A stretch of DNA of 64,000 bases, taken from positions 3,975,591-4,039,590 of the forward strand of contig NC_090614.1 of the NCBI RefSeq assembly GCF_004359215.1. The letters are read 5' to 3'. Shown here in pieces: positions 19,722 through 32,199 of this stretch. Under the pieces are notes generated by a model. That model had not been told where the DNA came from. It saw only the letters and a list, made by a program, of their open reading frames with translations, and did no database searches. Made by a program: the position numbers and the translations under genes. This DNA comes from Bremia lactucae (taxonomy: Eukaryota > Oomycota > Peronosporomycetes > Peronosporales > Peronosporaceae). Position 1 is the first letter of the stretch. Each line of letters begins with the position of its first letter.

Positions 19722-20136
19722 ATTGACAAACGGATTCGAGGTTGAATGCGCGCTTGAGGATGCAAAATGGAAAGTGACTGTTGAAGTAATTGAACTTATG
19801 GAGTGATGGTCACTGCCAGAAAGAAAATGTTCAGTTTCAGCCACTCACTGTAATTCAACTGCTACTATTTCAGCGAATTAAAATGATCAGGAAACACCTG
19901 TTGAAGTTAGATGGAGTGCAAAAGTGACGCAGGCGATGATGGATCGCAGCTGGGATGAAGAATCAACTAGATCATTTCATTTATGTCCAAAGTTGGTGTA
20001 GTCAAACATGGTTTAACAAAGGTGGATTGTGTATACGCACGCAGCTTAGAACTCGTGTATTTCCGTATACGGTAAATTTGTCCGGCAACTCACATAGATA
20101 ATACAAATGAAATTGTTGAACGCTACAATTGTTTCA

Positions 20137-20221
20137 GGACGACTTCAACGCAACACACATAGGTAATTTTATGAACGCAAAATTCATAATATTATCTATG
20201 TGTGTTGCGTTGAAGTCGTCC
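20137..20221. repeat. Long perfect hairpin (26-bp arms), possible MITE
   Basis: Left arm 20137-20162 starts GGACGACTTCAACG. Right arm 20196-20221 is its exact reverse complement. The 33-nt spacer itself contains TTATGAA...TTCATAA. A further inverted match (CACATAGATAATA at about 20092, facing TATTATCTATGTG at 20192-20204) lies just outside. No gene or target duplication was recognised. Confidence 0.75.
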
Positions 20222-20398
20222 CAAAGCGTTACTATCACAAAGAAATACTTCTCCCTTCACAAAATTAAATCTTTAAGCTATCAAATGCGCCTTTGACGAA
20301 AGAACAAGTGACGATCATTGATTTGAAAAACATGAGAACGAGCCTAGCCATAAAATCTGAAATGTATCCATGTAGGCGGGGGCAACTATAGCAGCCAC

Positions 20399-20620
20399 TG
20401 TAACCGGGTGTACCGCTTCATAAATATTACTTCCTGTGAGAGGAATAATAAATATTATATCCTATGAGAGAAAACAATTTTAGAAGTACAAAATTATTAT
20501 CTCTCTTGAATTTGGCTTAAATGTTCCAATATTACCAAATTTGGTAATTTTGACGCAACAGTTCAATTAGATGGTTGATTTAAGTTTAAATTAAACTCGT
20601 TAATCTTGGACGTTCGAGCT
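20399..20620 (+). repeat. 5' LTR fragment, family I
   Basis: TGTAACCGGGTGTACCGCTT then ATTACTTCC...GAGAGGAATAATA, and ACCAAATTTGGTAATTTTGA, match the first half of the LTRs at 28835 and 44806(-). The second half is missing. Confidence 0.65.
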
Positions 20621-20661
20621 CCACCTCCACGACCCATTGGTTTTCGGATGCTATGAGGTCT

Positions 20662-21290
20662 ATAAGACCCAGCTCAGGCAAACATTTGTGCAGCCACGTA
20701 CCGAATTCAGGACTCAAGCTGTAACGGGGTGTATCGTTACATGAAATTAACACTAAAAGGTTGTTAATTAATAATATCTAAAAGGTAGATAATATCTGGA
20801 GGAAATTACTTTATATAGTAATTTCCTGAATTCTTATCCATTAATAGGTATAGACCATTATGTCTATTTATTCCGCAGACTAATCAGCTGTAGAAGTAAT
20901 CAAAGAGAGTTACGAGATAGGATAGATAAGAATTCATTTACATGTTTAGTATTAGTTTATAGTTAAGACAACATTTACAAAGAAAGATTAACAAGACACT
21001 TAACTATATTAATACAGTTTTCATTTTACACTCTTAAGCTAACTTGCCTTAAGAGAAGTCTTCCTCTATACGTACAGTGTACGTCACCTAACGAGAGGCA
21101 CCACTCACATCTGAAGCAGTGTGAAGTGGACTTGTACTGAAACAGTACAAGTTGCAGTGCCCCGTTACACAAGCCGAGCTCCTGGATTTAAAGCAGGGCT
21201 ATAAGACCCAGCTCAGGCAAACATTTGTGCAGCCACGTACCGAATTCAGGACTCAAGCCGAGCTCCTGGATTTAAAGCAGGGCAAGCTTG
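20662..21290 (+). repeat. Short direct repeat of gag sequence around the solo LTR
   Basis: CTATAAGACCCAGCTCAGGC and the following CATTTGTGCAGCCACG...ACTCAAGC occur before the LTR (about 20662-20719) and again after it (about 21189-21258). GAGCTCCTGGATTTAAAGCA occurs twice (about 21176 and 21260). The capsid motif AELLDLKQG is therefore duplicated, either before or with the insertion. Confidence 0.75.
20720..21169 (+). repeat. Solo LTR (family I) with 5-bp target duplication
   Basis: Starts TGTAACGGGGTGTATCGTTA and ends GTGCCCCGTTACA. CAAGC is present immediately before (20715-20719) and after (21170-21174), a perfect 5-bp target-site duplication. It interrupts gag sequence of the older element. 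It is closest to the LTRs at 56038 and 63320. Confidence 0.9.
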
Positions 21291-22131
21291 ATCGCCACGC
21301 TTATGTCCAATATATACGATACCTTATATGTTCTTTGTTGCATCGTGAGTCATCCATTAGATGAACAAATACAGGTATTTTTTTTGTGTAAGGTCTCGTT
21401 GACGGTCCTGTTAAGACTCACCTGTTCCAGCTTAAGCTAATACAGGTGGTCGCCCGTTGACTCGCGTATAGGAGACGATGAAGAAAAGAATGATGGCTAA
21501 GAAGACAAAGCTGTTTCTCCTCTTTTTGGCGTGCAAGGTCTAATGCCATTAAGATCTTACCAATAGTTTCCAAATAATGACGGCAATCGTCGCGTGTTGA
21601 ATTTACTGTCAGGCTCACCATCTTGCCGAAGGAAGACCTGTGAACTGAGATGAGTGAAGGAGACATCTAGACTGGTCTTTCAACCCATTATAGAGAGGAT
21701 TTTAGTGATTAATTACCTATTTAGTTAAAAAGTTTATTTTACCCATAAAGTAAATGTACCACTATAACAATTCACCGAACGAAGGCTTTCGTCCACTTGG
21801 AGCTTATCGTCCACCTAGACGACAAGAAAACGAAGGTCCAGAGGCTATGGACCTCTCGTTAGTGGAGAGCAAGAAACCCCGCTCTTCTAGTCACAAACAA
21901 TTGCAAAAATGCAATCAGTATCAAAAGACGGGCGACTACGACTACGAGTGTAGTGCTCTCAAAAAAAGTGAGCAAAACGATCGAACCTCCGCTAGGAACA
22001 GCAAAGGAAGCGGTCTGCTGTTGTTGCAAAATCGCAACAGTGAGGCGGATCGTCAAAAAAACGGTCGGGGTCAGCTGGTGCGAAGCGCCCGACTGATCCA
22101 GCAACGTCAACAGAATTTGCAGGTATTTTGA
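21152..22131 (+). pseudogene. gag, family I, decayed
   Basis: AELLDLKQGKLDRHAYVQ and RYLICSLLHRES are capsid. After an unrelated stretch (about 21440-21720), RPPRRQENEGPEAMDLSLVE and the degenerate zinc knuckle CNQYQKTGDYDYEC (second Cys is Tyr, His is Asp) follow at 21754-22131. Confidence 0.75.
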
Positions 22132-22189
22132 CGAACGTTGCTCCTCACACACAAACATTGTGTGTAACTGCCATACGAAAGATAAATTT

Positions 22190-22500
22190 ACATCACATTA
22201 TATACTATAGTGGCAAAAAAACTGTAAACTTCGAGTCGATCGTGGGGTGGCGAGCAATTCATTCGACGTCAATCGCTTGAAGATCACACACTCCAATTTT
22301 TTTTATTGAGCGCGATATTTTTTTAACGAGATTGACAATGCGCTTAAGAACAGGCACATCTATAACAGTAAAGAAACGTGTTGGTGGTATCCGATACACA
22401 TTTAAGGGTAAACAGTACGATGATGATTTAATCGAACATGATTTGAATGACAAGTTTGATATCATCCTAGGATTACCATAGCTCTGAAAGTACGAGCCAT
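22190..22500 (+). pseudogene. Retropepsin, family I, decayed
   Basis: GTSITVKKRVGGIRYTFKGK and DLNDKFDIILGLP match the protease at 57509-58032 (DLDDNFDVILGLP). The active-site DCGAS region is frame-disrupted. Confidence 0.65.
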
Positions 22501-23334
22501 ACATAAATTGGCAGCATCAAGTCTGACGATGCCTGCCGCTTGTTTATCAGGTGATCACCTGATGAACATCTTGGATCGTTTACAAGCAAGTGGATGTCCT
22601 TTGACGGCCTCTCTTATGTTTCGGTCATCTGCATGACTGCAGAAGACCTCAATGCGAATACCCTTCATATTGTAAAATTAGATACCGAAGGTTGGGCACA
22701 AGCCCAGAGAGCGTAAACGGTCCACCATTGTAGCGTGGGCATAGTTATCGATGGCTGTGCACAAGCACAGGCAGCGTCGACCACTCGAAAAGTTGAGTGG
22801 TACAAAACGAAAGATGTTTGCTTAAAAAGCAACATCCAAGAAAATTAGAAACTCCTGTCTGCAAGATACAGTGCGAAATTTCTAGATCCACTGTAGAGTC
22901 GTAGAGGATCTCGCTGTAATTGCGCAACACAGCTAGAGGCAGTCGGGCAGGATACTCCCAAATAAATTGAGAAAACAAGTCCCCAGAAACCAGTGGTCAA
23001 AGGCTCCCAGGTACTTTTGGAAATCGATTCCGAAAATGGAATTCGAGACATTAGATGTCTTAGCAAACAATGAATTAAGTGTAAGCACTTATACACTTGA
23101 TCTGATTGCGCCTCTGAAGTTAACTCCGGAGATAACTCAACTTCTAACGCTAGAACCAAAACGGTTCTTGCGTCATCTGCGTAGTTGCAAAGTCAAGCAG
23201 ATCTGCGTACTAGTCACAGAACACAAGAACGTGGCCGATATTTGGTCTGCAATCGTATGTCCTGAGAGGAACGGGTTCTCACCATCTCATCGATCGACCG
23301 AAGTCCCTCGATGAGAAGACTAGGATGGAACGAT

Positions 23335-24760
23335 TTACGTCAAATCCTGGGAGTCTTTGAAGATAAATCCTCTACCTAAGGGTTTAATCGAATTCAAGGA
23401 TGTTTTTCCTGAATTCGTACAAGTTGTCTGAGGAATAAAAGCACTCAAAACAAAATCGAACAGATATGAGTTTTTTCTTATGAAATACTGCGTCATACAG
23501 CAGTAGCCATTGCCTCGTAAACAAGTACTAGCGACCGATAAATTCTTTACCAATCGCTTAGCAGCGAGCCATGTGAGGAAGTTAGACTCTTCACATAGCT
23601 CTCCGACCTTCTGTGTGCATATTTTAACAGGACGATGGCGGATTGTGCATGCGTTTAATAGCTTAAACACTGCAAAGCTACCGGCTCAAACGCCGATGCC
23701 ACAAAAGACGTAATTGTTGATGGCATGTCAAAGAGTACTATCGTTTCGTCAACGGATCTAATTGATGGATTCTATTAGATCCTTATGCGTGAACAGGATA
23801 TCACAGCAGTAAGTACCCTAAGCGGAATACTATAGAAGTGGCTAGTATCTGCGACATTTAACAGATATGTAACCAGTCTGTTCAGATCGGTGCAGAATTT
23901 CGCGCCGTGCTATTTTGATGACGTAGTCATTCATAGCAGAGCCATGAACAGAAAAAAAACGTTAAACTACATCGTACCCACGTCCGAGACGCTCTTACAC
24001 TATGCGTAAGCTCAAGTTTCCTGCAATAGCAAGAAGAGTATATTCGCTGCAAGCAAAAGTCCACTTTTTGGGTGCATCGTGGGTAAACACGGTGTACGCT
24101 CGGATCAAGGCGATCACCGATTGGCGTGTGCCAGTCTATGTAAAGTATTAAGAAAGTTTTTCTGTTTAGCGGCGTACAGTACTCACGCATTATGCCGAAA
24201 TGACAGTACATCTTTTTTCTTTGTTGAAGAAATATGAAAAAGTAGTCATGGAACGCTGATTGTCAGCGTATTTCGAGGCTATTAAAAAAAAAGTTTTATA
24301 CATTCGCCAATTCTGGTGATTGCTGACGAAGACCAACCTTTTCATGTGGTCCGTGACGCCAGCGATTTTGCAATTGGCTGTGCGTGGAAATATGATACAG
24401 ACGGCGCAGAGCGCGTCGTCTGTTATCAATTGCGTCGGCTCTAACCAGCTCAACGCAACTATCCAGTGTACGACAAGGAACTCCTTGCTATGAAATACGC
24501 ACTGCCTAAGTTTAGGGTCTATCTCTTGGAATATGGACCATTCATTGTTCAAACGGACCATGCATCTTTACGCACGGCCGTACAGTCCATACATCTCGCA
24601 AAGAATGGCAAGCTGGTTGATTCTCTTTACGGAGTATAACTTCTTCGTGGAGCACTAAACACGACAAATTAACGTCGTCGCTGATGCCTTTTCGCGTCGG
24701 CCCGATTTTGAGCCGGCTGCCCAATCAACAGTGAGCATAAGGCCACTGTTGCAACGATAA
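23335..24760 (+). pseudogene. Reverse transcriptase and RNase H, decayed
   Basis: RT landmarks include PRKQVLATDKFFTNRLAASH (about 23511-23570), CYFDDVVIHSRAM with the YFDD active site (about 23908-23945), then RNase H pieces RDASDFAIGCAW, YDKELLAMKYALPKF, QTDHASLRTAV and VVADAFSRRPD (24340-24705). Multiple frames and stops. Confidence 0.75.
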
Positions 24761-24879
24761 GTGTTCTGTCGTCATGATTACTTGAAGATCTAAGAAAAGC
24801 ATATCGAAAGGATAAGGTTTTTAAAAGGTTTATGGATTACCTTAGCCATTACAACAATTCGTAAATGAACTGTCAAAAT

Positions 24880-26430
24880 TGTATCGATTCTCAATAGATC
24901 GATACACGACACGCAATGGTTTATATATTACACAGCCATTTCAGGCGACACACCTCGTCTCGTCAGCCTTGGCGCTGCGGTACACAAATGGGCGATATAC
25001 TTGGGCAGAAATTTGTTACTGCTTACATTCGTCACTGCAACTTTTAATAGATTTTGGTAGATTTACCGTAGACAGTAGGTTTTGGTCGTTAAGTTTAAAA
25101 TATAAGAATGTTTGCTCTCCAATTTTTGCCAGAGTTCCGTTTCTGTCGGTCCACCGCATCAGCAATGGAAACTGGTACAAAACGGGCAACTGTTTCTCTT
25201 GCCAGCAAGAAATTACCTGCTGACTCCATTTTGTCTTCAGTTCGACCGGTGCGCACTGCTGAGATGTCATTTTCCTCATTAGTGAGAACATTATTGCTCT
25301 CACTAATTTTTTGTTGCTTACGCTGAGTCTTTCAGCATCGTTTTCAAAGTCTGTAATGTCATAATTGCCACTAGTGAGTTGTCCACTTCAGTGTTGATTT
25401 AATCAACATTGGTATCCTTCGCATTGACAGCAACGTCAATGCGTGACGAGCAAGAGCTAGAGTGCTCTTTGCTCCAGCGTGTCCCTATCCCTGTTGAATA
25501 TTAATCATTCTCAAACGAGGTGGACATACGTAAATGGTAAAAGTTACTCTTGAAAAACGGAGTATTGTTTTGTAGAAGCATACACCGAACTGTTGATGCT
25601 AAATTCGGCCATCGGCAAGAACTCGCTCCAACTCGTAAAAGAGTGGACGTATCCGCGAAGTATCTCTTCAAGGACCATAATGAGTAGCGTTTACGCATCA
25701 TGTATAAGTATCAGTAAAGGGTCATCGTGAATGCTAGAAGACTTACCTCAAGTCGCGAAAGTCGCGACTTCTGCTGGCCTCGCCAGTATCAATTCGTCCG
25801 CATTCACACACGTTTGCAAAGTTTGGCAACAGGTGAAGCTCAGTGCATCATCCATGCTCCGTTACAACCTCTGCCTGTTTCATCAAAGTATTGGCAGTCC
25901 GGATCTTGGACTGTGTCTTCGGATTTCCGAAGACAATCACTATAAAAATGGTATTATTGTACTATTTTTATCGTTTCAGCAAATGGCCCATCTTGCTGGA
26001 GTCCCGGAGTCGATCACAGTCAACATCTGTGCTCGTATCTTGTTGACACGATATTTCGGCTCCATTATTACCCCGTTAATTGGTCTCAGATCGAGACCCC
26101 AGATTCACGGCAGCGTTTCGGCAAGCAGTTTTTAAATTACTTGGAACGCAGTTGAAAATGACAACTTTCGGCCATCGTGAAACAAATGGTCGGATGGGGC
26201 GTTCAAACCGTATCCTCAAAGAGATACGTCGCGTTTACGTCCACTATTTCACAAGTTGGAGCCAGTTCTTGCCGAGGATTGATTTTGCCATCAACAATTC
26301 AGTGCATGCTTCTACAAAAAATACATCGTTTTTTGTTAACGGCTTACGCCATCCACGTATATCACCCTGTTTGAGAGTAATTCCTGTACAAGGGAAACGC
26401 TCACACAAGCAAAGAAAAATCTAGCTCTTG
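24880..26430 (+). pseudogene. Integrase, decayed
   Basis: The core is visible in pieces: FGFPKTITIKMVLLYYFYRF (25918-25977), MVSDRDPRFTAAFRQAVFK (26080-26136) and HRETNGRMGRSNRILKE (about 26173-26223). Sequence like the integrase C-terminal region of the 61.4 kb copy (SIANAMDRQ) appears out of order at 25140-25330 and again at 26640-26780, so a local rearrangement or duplication has occurred. Confidence 0.65.
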
Positions 26431-27339
26431 CTCATCCCGCATTGACCCTACTGTCATTGCAGCGGATACCAATATCGATTTCAGTCAACATTGAAGTGAA
26501 CAAACTCAAAAAGGACAAAATGCCATTGCTGACTTTAATAGTGACGCTAAAAGACTCAGCATCCAAAACAATGATGCTAGTGAGAATAAAAATGCCCTCA
26601 CAAAAACGGAGATTGACATCTTCATAGTGCAAACCGGTCGCACTGAAAACAAAAATAAAACTGGGTCAGGGGGTGATTACCTGATGGCTACAGTAACAGT
26701 GGTGCGTTTCGTACAGAATTTCATCGCTGATGCGGTGGACGACAGAAACAAAACTCTGACAAAAATGGAAGAGCAAACATTCTTTTATATAATGCTAGCT
26801 ACCTTGTTCTACTGCCGTTAGTAAATTTACCATGACATGTAGTGACGACTGTGGGCAGAAATATATAACTGCCCAAGTGTATCGACCCGTTCCGTGTACT
26901 GCACATGTTCACACGATCGAGCTGCATCGTAGGATGCGTGTGATTCAACGTTTTATTTTGGGATCTTCGCCCTGACTACCAGTACGAGGCTAGTTTTTTT
27001 CTTCCGGATCCTCTCGGAACGGTATGAGGCGTCTGCCAAAGCCTGATGGCTCCGAGCTAAAGACTGATAGTCTCGGTACAGAGTCTGGTTCTCATGAATC
27101 AGATAATCCACTCTTTTCTCCAAGGTAAAGATCTTTTAACAAGCTGTTTGAGCTCTTTGTGAAAGGACTGATGTGTCCTTTTGTTCGCCGGTTGATCTGT
27201 CACAATTTGCATACAAATTCTGAACTAACCCAGAAACATTATAAACCATCATCGCTAACTCGCGGCGTGTTCCCATCATATATGATTGGTGTGATCCAAT
27301 TCACGGTGTTGACTGGGGTTTGTCGAACGTGGCGAACTC

Positions 27340-27620
27340 GAATTTCTCTATTCCTCCACATCCATTAACGAATTCGAGTGGTGAAGAGCGTTTTCTTGCT
27401 GAAAGCTTTTCGAACGACCGTGAGGTGAAAAGTTCGAAGGAGTTATCTTGGTCGTTTGCGAGGGTATCCAGCCGCGCATGATAATTGATAAACTCGTTTC
27501 CAACTGATGTTGGACGTTCCGCGTCTCGTTCAATACCCATCCTCCTAGACTGAGGGTCCATCAGAGGGCGAGCGGTTCCCGCGCTCGTAGAAGGATTGAG
27601 GCTCTCATTCCCTTCGCGCA
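27340..27620 (+). pseudogene. Chromodomain remnant, family I
   Basis: GEERFLAESFSNDREVKS and the following LVVCEGIQPRMIIDK-like frames correspond to the chromodomain at 46690-46880 and 62180-62330. It is heavily decayed. Confidence 0.5.
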
Positions 27621-27639
27621 TCTCAGAAGAGACGAGCGT

Positions 27640-28720
27640 CCTCCAATGAAGATATTGAAGAGAGTATGCCTTTAGCTGGACTCTTAGAGCAACAAAGACA
27701 TGAGTTTCCGCCTCTCTAAATAAACTGTGCAGCTTGTAGCGTGCACCAACTACGGTCCGTATTTCGAACCGTTCACGGTATGCATTCAGTTTGTCAAGCC
27801 AGACTTCGCAGCCTATGCTTCACACATTCTGTCTCAAGCTTGAAAAAAAAGATTTGACACCCTTTACCCTCTTACAATCGTTCTACCGATGCCGGAAAAG
27901 TCATCGATGAAGGATTCCGTTTCGTCCTCACCGGGCTTGTGAAGTCTTGATGAGTTGAACAAATGAATATGGTACCGATCGTAAGTCATACCAAGACTAC
28001 GAGTCAGGTTACCTTTAGAAAGCAACAAAGGCTTCTTTTCGGGAGCAAACCCGCAAAATATTGCGGCCCCTCTCCCGTTGGATCATGAAAACGCAACCAC
28101 TAACATGGCTCGGCGCGATCCCTAGATCACTCCGTTACTGGTGATGCATACTAGCACCAGCAGCAGCATTCTTACCGAAGTGACCTATACAATCACTTCG
28201 TTCCTTGTGATGCAAAATGACATCACCAGAGAGTGGTCGTCGTCTATGGAGTGACTCCACTACAAAAGGGTCTGACGAAGCGTAAGATTCTTGGACTGAC
28301 ATTATGGAGCAATTATGTTCTCGACTTAGATTTGAAACAATCCCGTCATCACCTCTTAGGTTGTCACCTGATAGTCCAAAGGTTTCACAGATGTGGCTCC
28401 GATTGATACGGACGCCTTGACAGTTTTAATCGAGGTGAGCGATGACGCCGACTCGGCCCAGTAATTACAATGGAAATAGCAGGTGACTTGTCACTGCCAC
28501 CTGCAATGGGAGTAGCAGATGACTTTTATCAGTCCTACAATTAGAGTAGGAGGCGCCTTCTTCACCGCAGTAGACGCACGAGCTCCTACTAGAACATTTG
28601 CATTACTAACAGCCGCAGTGATCGGTGCAGCTGCCATTATTGCGGCCTCATAAGCGACGTGCACAAGTTTACACACCATGGTCAAACGAATTGATTTTAA
28701 ACAAAAATAGAAATGCAATA
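27640..28720 (-). pseudogene. Antisense ORF (aORF-I), decayed copy
   Basis: Minus-strand translation gives SIGCEVWLDKLNAYRERFEI then RTVVGARYKLH at 27700-27830, the same block as SIGREAWLDKLDAFRDQFKI in the 47.1 kb copy. Upstream, GNLTRSLGMTYDRYHIHLFN and HKPGEDETESFIDDF (27890-28020) also have counterparts at 47280-47400. At least one stop (TGA for the codon before SIGCE) is present. Confidence 0.6.
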
Positions 28721-28834
28721 AGATTGAAACTTTTAATAAGATTCCAATAATGCAAATTTACAGGGGAAGACATAAAAGTATTTCCTTTTCACTGACATCA
28801 GTCACTATTGTCACTGTTGGTTAAGGGAGCGTGA

Positions 28835-29341
28835 TGTAACGGGGTATCCCATTACATAACATCATTTCCTAAAAGGAAAAAAATAATGTTTTTATGAGAG
28901 GAAATGATTAAATACGTACCAAATTAATATCTTCATTATTTTTGACTCAGTCAATTCAATACAACGAAATTTAGTGATATGGACGCAATAAGACATTAAT
29001 GGTATTGATTGATTGATTTAATTGTACGTTAACCCTACCAATCGCTACAAGACACGATTGTGCGGTGCGAAAGTAGGTGCCATACATAGTTTTTTTTATC
29101 ATAAAATAAAGTCAGTAGTAGATAGAAGATCGTTACGACAGAGCTTAATGTATTAATATAATTTTACTGTCCCCTTATTCTAAGGCCTTAACATAAATCT
29201 TTGGTAGCTAGGACTTCCTAGCATCTTGGAATATTCCTCTGCACGTCGAGTTTGGGGATTAGTCGAGGCGCCCCACCATCACTGTAATCAGTGTAGGTTG
29301 ACTAGTACAATGATCAGTACTAGCAAAGGCTACTCGTTATA
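28835..29341 (+). repeat. 3' LTR, family I
   Basis: Starts TGTAACGGGGTATCCCATTA directly after TTAAGGGAGCGTGA, a polypurine-like tract. The end is worn (GGCTACTCGTTATA for GGTGCCCCGTTACA). The 41-kb solo LTR is its closest relative in the window. Confidence 0.75.
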
Positions 29342-29656
29342 CTATGACAAAGAAGCACCCATTTCGGCAGCACCATCCCACGAGATCGTAATAAATATGA
29401 TGCTTGAGAAGCTATATGGTCCAGGTGAGTCATCAGAAAGCGTGTAGCAAGCTAGGTTTCCAATTGATGGACTCAGATTGCATCATTAGAGGTTATCATA
29501 AAATACGCACTACATTTGAATATTCTACAGAAAAGGTACTAAAATGTAGTAACATGGCGTCGTGTTGTGGACATTAAAAGTAATTTTCCTACGCCGCCAT
29601 CAAGGTATTTCAATCCTGCACGCGGCGATAAGAATTTCGTTGCTTGAAACACGGCC

Positions 29657-30044
29657 TGAAATGAGGCAAACAACGGTTGGTGAACCATTGTTGTGGTACA
29701 TTTGATTTATGGGTAAAATACCTTTTATTCTATTTAAAATAGTTAATTAGTGAAATTTCATTTATCGTGGGTAAGAAAAGTGGATTTCTATTCGGCGGCC
29801 GAATCGATGTTTAATTTAGCTAAGGTAAGGTTTAGATTTAAATAATTAAATAAAGTTCAGTTCCTCTTCTGATCTTAAGAGTCTAGTGCCTTCCTAAGGC
29901 ATGCGCAGTGATCTGTAAGAGATAGAAGCCTTTATAAGGTACATACTCTCGGGCACTAGTTGCCACTTGGCTCTACGTATCCCTATCCCCCTTGAACTAA
30001 AATTTACCTTCCTCTGACTTAAGGAGATAGGTGCTCCGCTACGC
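29657..30044 (+). repeat. 5' LTR, family II (with ~95-nt deletion)
   Basis: Begins TGAAATGAGGCAAACAACGG and ends GGTGCTCCGCTACG. Relative to the 3' LTR it lacks about 95 nt between CTTGAACTA and TCTGAC. A PBS-like TGGCAGCAGTCGTAGTC follows at about 30047. Confidence 0.82.
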
Positions 30045-30099
30045 CTGGCAGCAGTCGTAGTCAAGCCACGCCTGAGTCCTTATAAGACTAGTCATTTAC

Positions 30100-30650
30100 T
30101 GAAATGAAAGAGTTTCAAGAACTTTTAAAGGGCATCACACAGCGTATGACAAATTCAAAGCTTTGTTTGGGCTTAAACACATTGATTAAATATGTCCCAA
30201 GGACTAAGGGTTCTGCATGCAAGGTTTGAAGCCTTTGCGCGATATGAATCCTTCCTAATCGGACAGGTTCAGGATCACTTAGCGGCATCTATATCAACTC
30301 GATACATATCTGTACCTGATTCAGAGCCGAAGGCTCGCCCCTTACTTGTCAATGTGAAGACCTTTGAAGAAAGGAGGGATAAAACCTCCCTCTTTTGGTT
30401 AAGCAGATAGAGATATCTATTGACTCCGCCTTGTTCTTGACAGAACGGCAAATGGTGGCTATGACCATTTTCAAACTTGGAGGTAGAGCGATGGAGTGGG
30501 CACTATCGTGCAGTACGTCCATAAACGAAGCTTTCCCTTCATGGGCTTCGCTGAAACAGCAAATGGCTAGTATATTTGCACCGCTTGATAAGGCTTTTCG
30601 CATGCGGGCACGGCTCCTGGCAAATGGTAGGGTGAACGACCCCTAGGGGA
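30100..30650 (+). pseudogene. gag, family II
   Basis: RFEAFARYESFLIGQVQDHL then, after a frame change near 30390, DSALFLTERQMVAMTIFKLG and GRAMEWALSCSTSINEAFPS, typical of Ty3/gypsy capsid (retrotrans_gag). The nucleocapsid is missing. Confidence 0.8.
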
Positions 30651-31519
30651 CTTTGTCCAGGAGTTGAGTCATGATTCAACAAAAGCGATATTGGCACGGA
30701 GCATTGAATAGGTCTGTCTGAAAATCAGACACTGGAATGTCTGATTTGAAAACTCCAATGTTAAAAGCATTAATTCTGAGCCCGACTTAGACGAAGGAAG
30801 TGGAACGGCATGTACTCCGTTGAGTGACACTCGTCGTGATAACGGCTAACTGATTGCTGAAAGCATCGTAGGCCTAAATTCCAGTCATCAAGGGTATAAC
30901 ATTCCTGAGATACGTGGAGTTTTACGTCTAAGTCCACCGAGTGTGGTCGGCCAAGGTGGCAACATACTGAGTGTCAGTAGTGACAGTATTGGTGGTTCGC
31001 CAGGGCATTTCGGTTCAAACCCTTTTAATGCACGTGAAGTGACACGTAAACGGTAACTGGGCAAGGAAGTTGGGTTATATTACTCCTCGTCAGGTGTCGG
31101 ATTAGACACCAGCTCTAGTATAGAACCAATACAGGCTAAATTTTTTGGAGACGTGAATGTCCCGGCCTCAATGAGGCGTATTGTCTCTACTTTAAGATAG
31201 GATGGATGCAAAGCATCTATACTCTCACAAAGTGATACGAGCGAGCAATTTCCTACGCTTGTGAACTGTATAACCGGTAACGTCGAGGAAGAAGTTAGCC
31301 CTGCGGCGATTCCTTCGTTACATGCTCTTTTAGAGCTGGTCGACATGCCTATTGATACGTGCAGCCGAACCTTGAAGACTGGCGACTTATCTGAAATGGT
31401 GGTCATTCGACCAACAATTGAGTTAAACTTATCGTCACTTCTGCACGAAGCTTCTTGGAGGACACAAAAGCTGCGATTATTGCGCGGAGCGGATCCTCAA
31501 TCCTTACAGATTCTATGAT

Positions 31520-32172
31520 CCATTTTGTTCCTCGATTAAGGAATTTCAAGATGTGGTATGAACCAATCCACCATCTCTTTTACGCTAAGGTAGAGATATC
31601 TGTCATGAATTTGACTTAATTCCTGGATCGAAATACTGTGGCACACGACACTGGTCTTTAACAAGAGAACAGTGTGGCGTCATTGACGACTTTCGTGGTA
31701 AGCATGAGGCTGGAATAGTACGAGAGAGCAAATCTCCCCATTCGACAACGCCATTTTGTGTTCAGAAGCCAAATAGTAAATGGCACATTGCGCATTCTGA
31801 TAGCAAGCTTAATGCTGTCACTATACCAGCACAAAACCTCATTCCCAGAAAGGACGTTCTTCAGAACAATAGGTGAAATGCACAGTGCACTTAATTTAGT
31901 CGATGTTTACTATCAACTGCTCATTCGAGCTAGCATCTCCCACTTACAGCGGTTACTCCAGGCGGTATGGCATGGGAGTGGTTCGTTATGCCACAAGGGT
32001 TTTCCAACGCCCCGGCAGCAATTAACTGTCTAATGACGCAGCTATTCCGCCCTAATCGAGGTTATGCACAGAACTTATTTTGATGACATTTTTTTCTATA
32101 GTCGTGCGGAGCAGGGTCGGTCGGATGTGGAAAGCCATCTAGACCATTTGCGAGCAGTGCTAGAGTGTATGC
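31520..32172 (+). pseudogene. Reverse transcriptase, family II, decayed
   Basis: CHEFDLIPGSKYC, then KSPHSTTPFCVQKPNSKWHI, PAQNLIPRKDVL and RTYFDDIFFYSRAEQG with the YFDD active site (about 32070-32112). Stops at about 31560, 31580 and 32034. Confidence 0.8.
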
Positions 32173-32199
32173 GCACAATATAATTGTAAGGCAATGCAT

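Larger units (their letters stand above)
20399..29341 (+). mobile_element. Family I chromovirus, decayed, interrupted by a solo LTR
   Basis: In order: 5' LTR fragment (20399-20620), gag, protease, RT, RNase H, integrase, chromodomain remnant, antisense ORF, polypurine-like TTAAGGGAGCGTGA and 3' LTR (28835-29341). A separate solo LTR with a target duplication sits in gag (20720-21169). Stops and frameshifts occur in every domain, so this is the oldest-looking long copy here. Confidence 0.82.

Noticed and set aside
19722..19844. 41-codon N-terminal extension of CPT1 copy A (and 37010-37132 of copy B)
   Set aside because: Both begin with GTG, not ATG, and the first residues differ between copies while everything from the ATG at codon 42 is nearly identical. 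Treated as 5' UTR.
22542..22566. Palindromic TCAGGTGATCACCTGA sequence as a regulatory operator
   Set aside because: The same place in the better kept copy (57965-57988) encodes the protease C-terminal CSSDGHPMN segment; it belongs to the general hairpin pattern of the elements.
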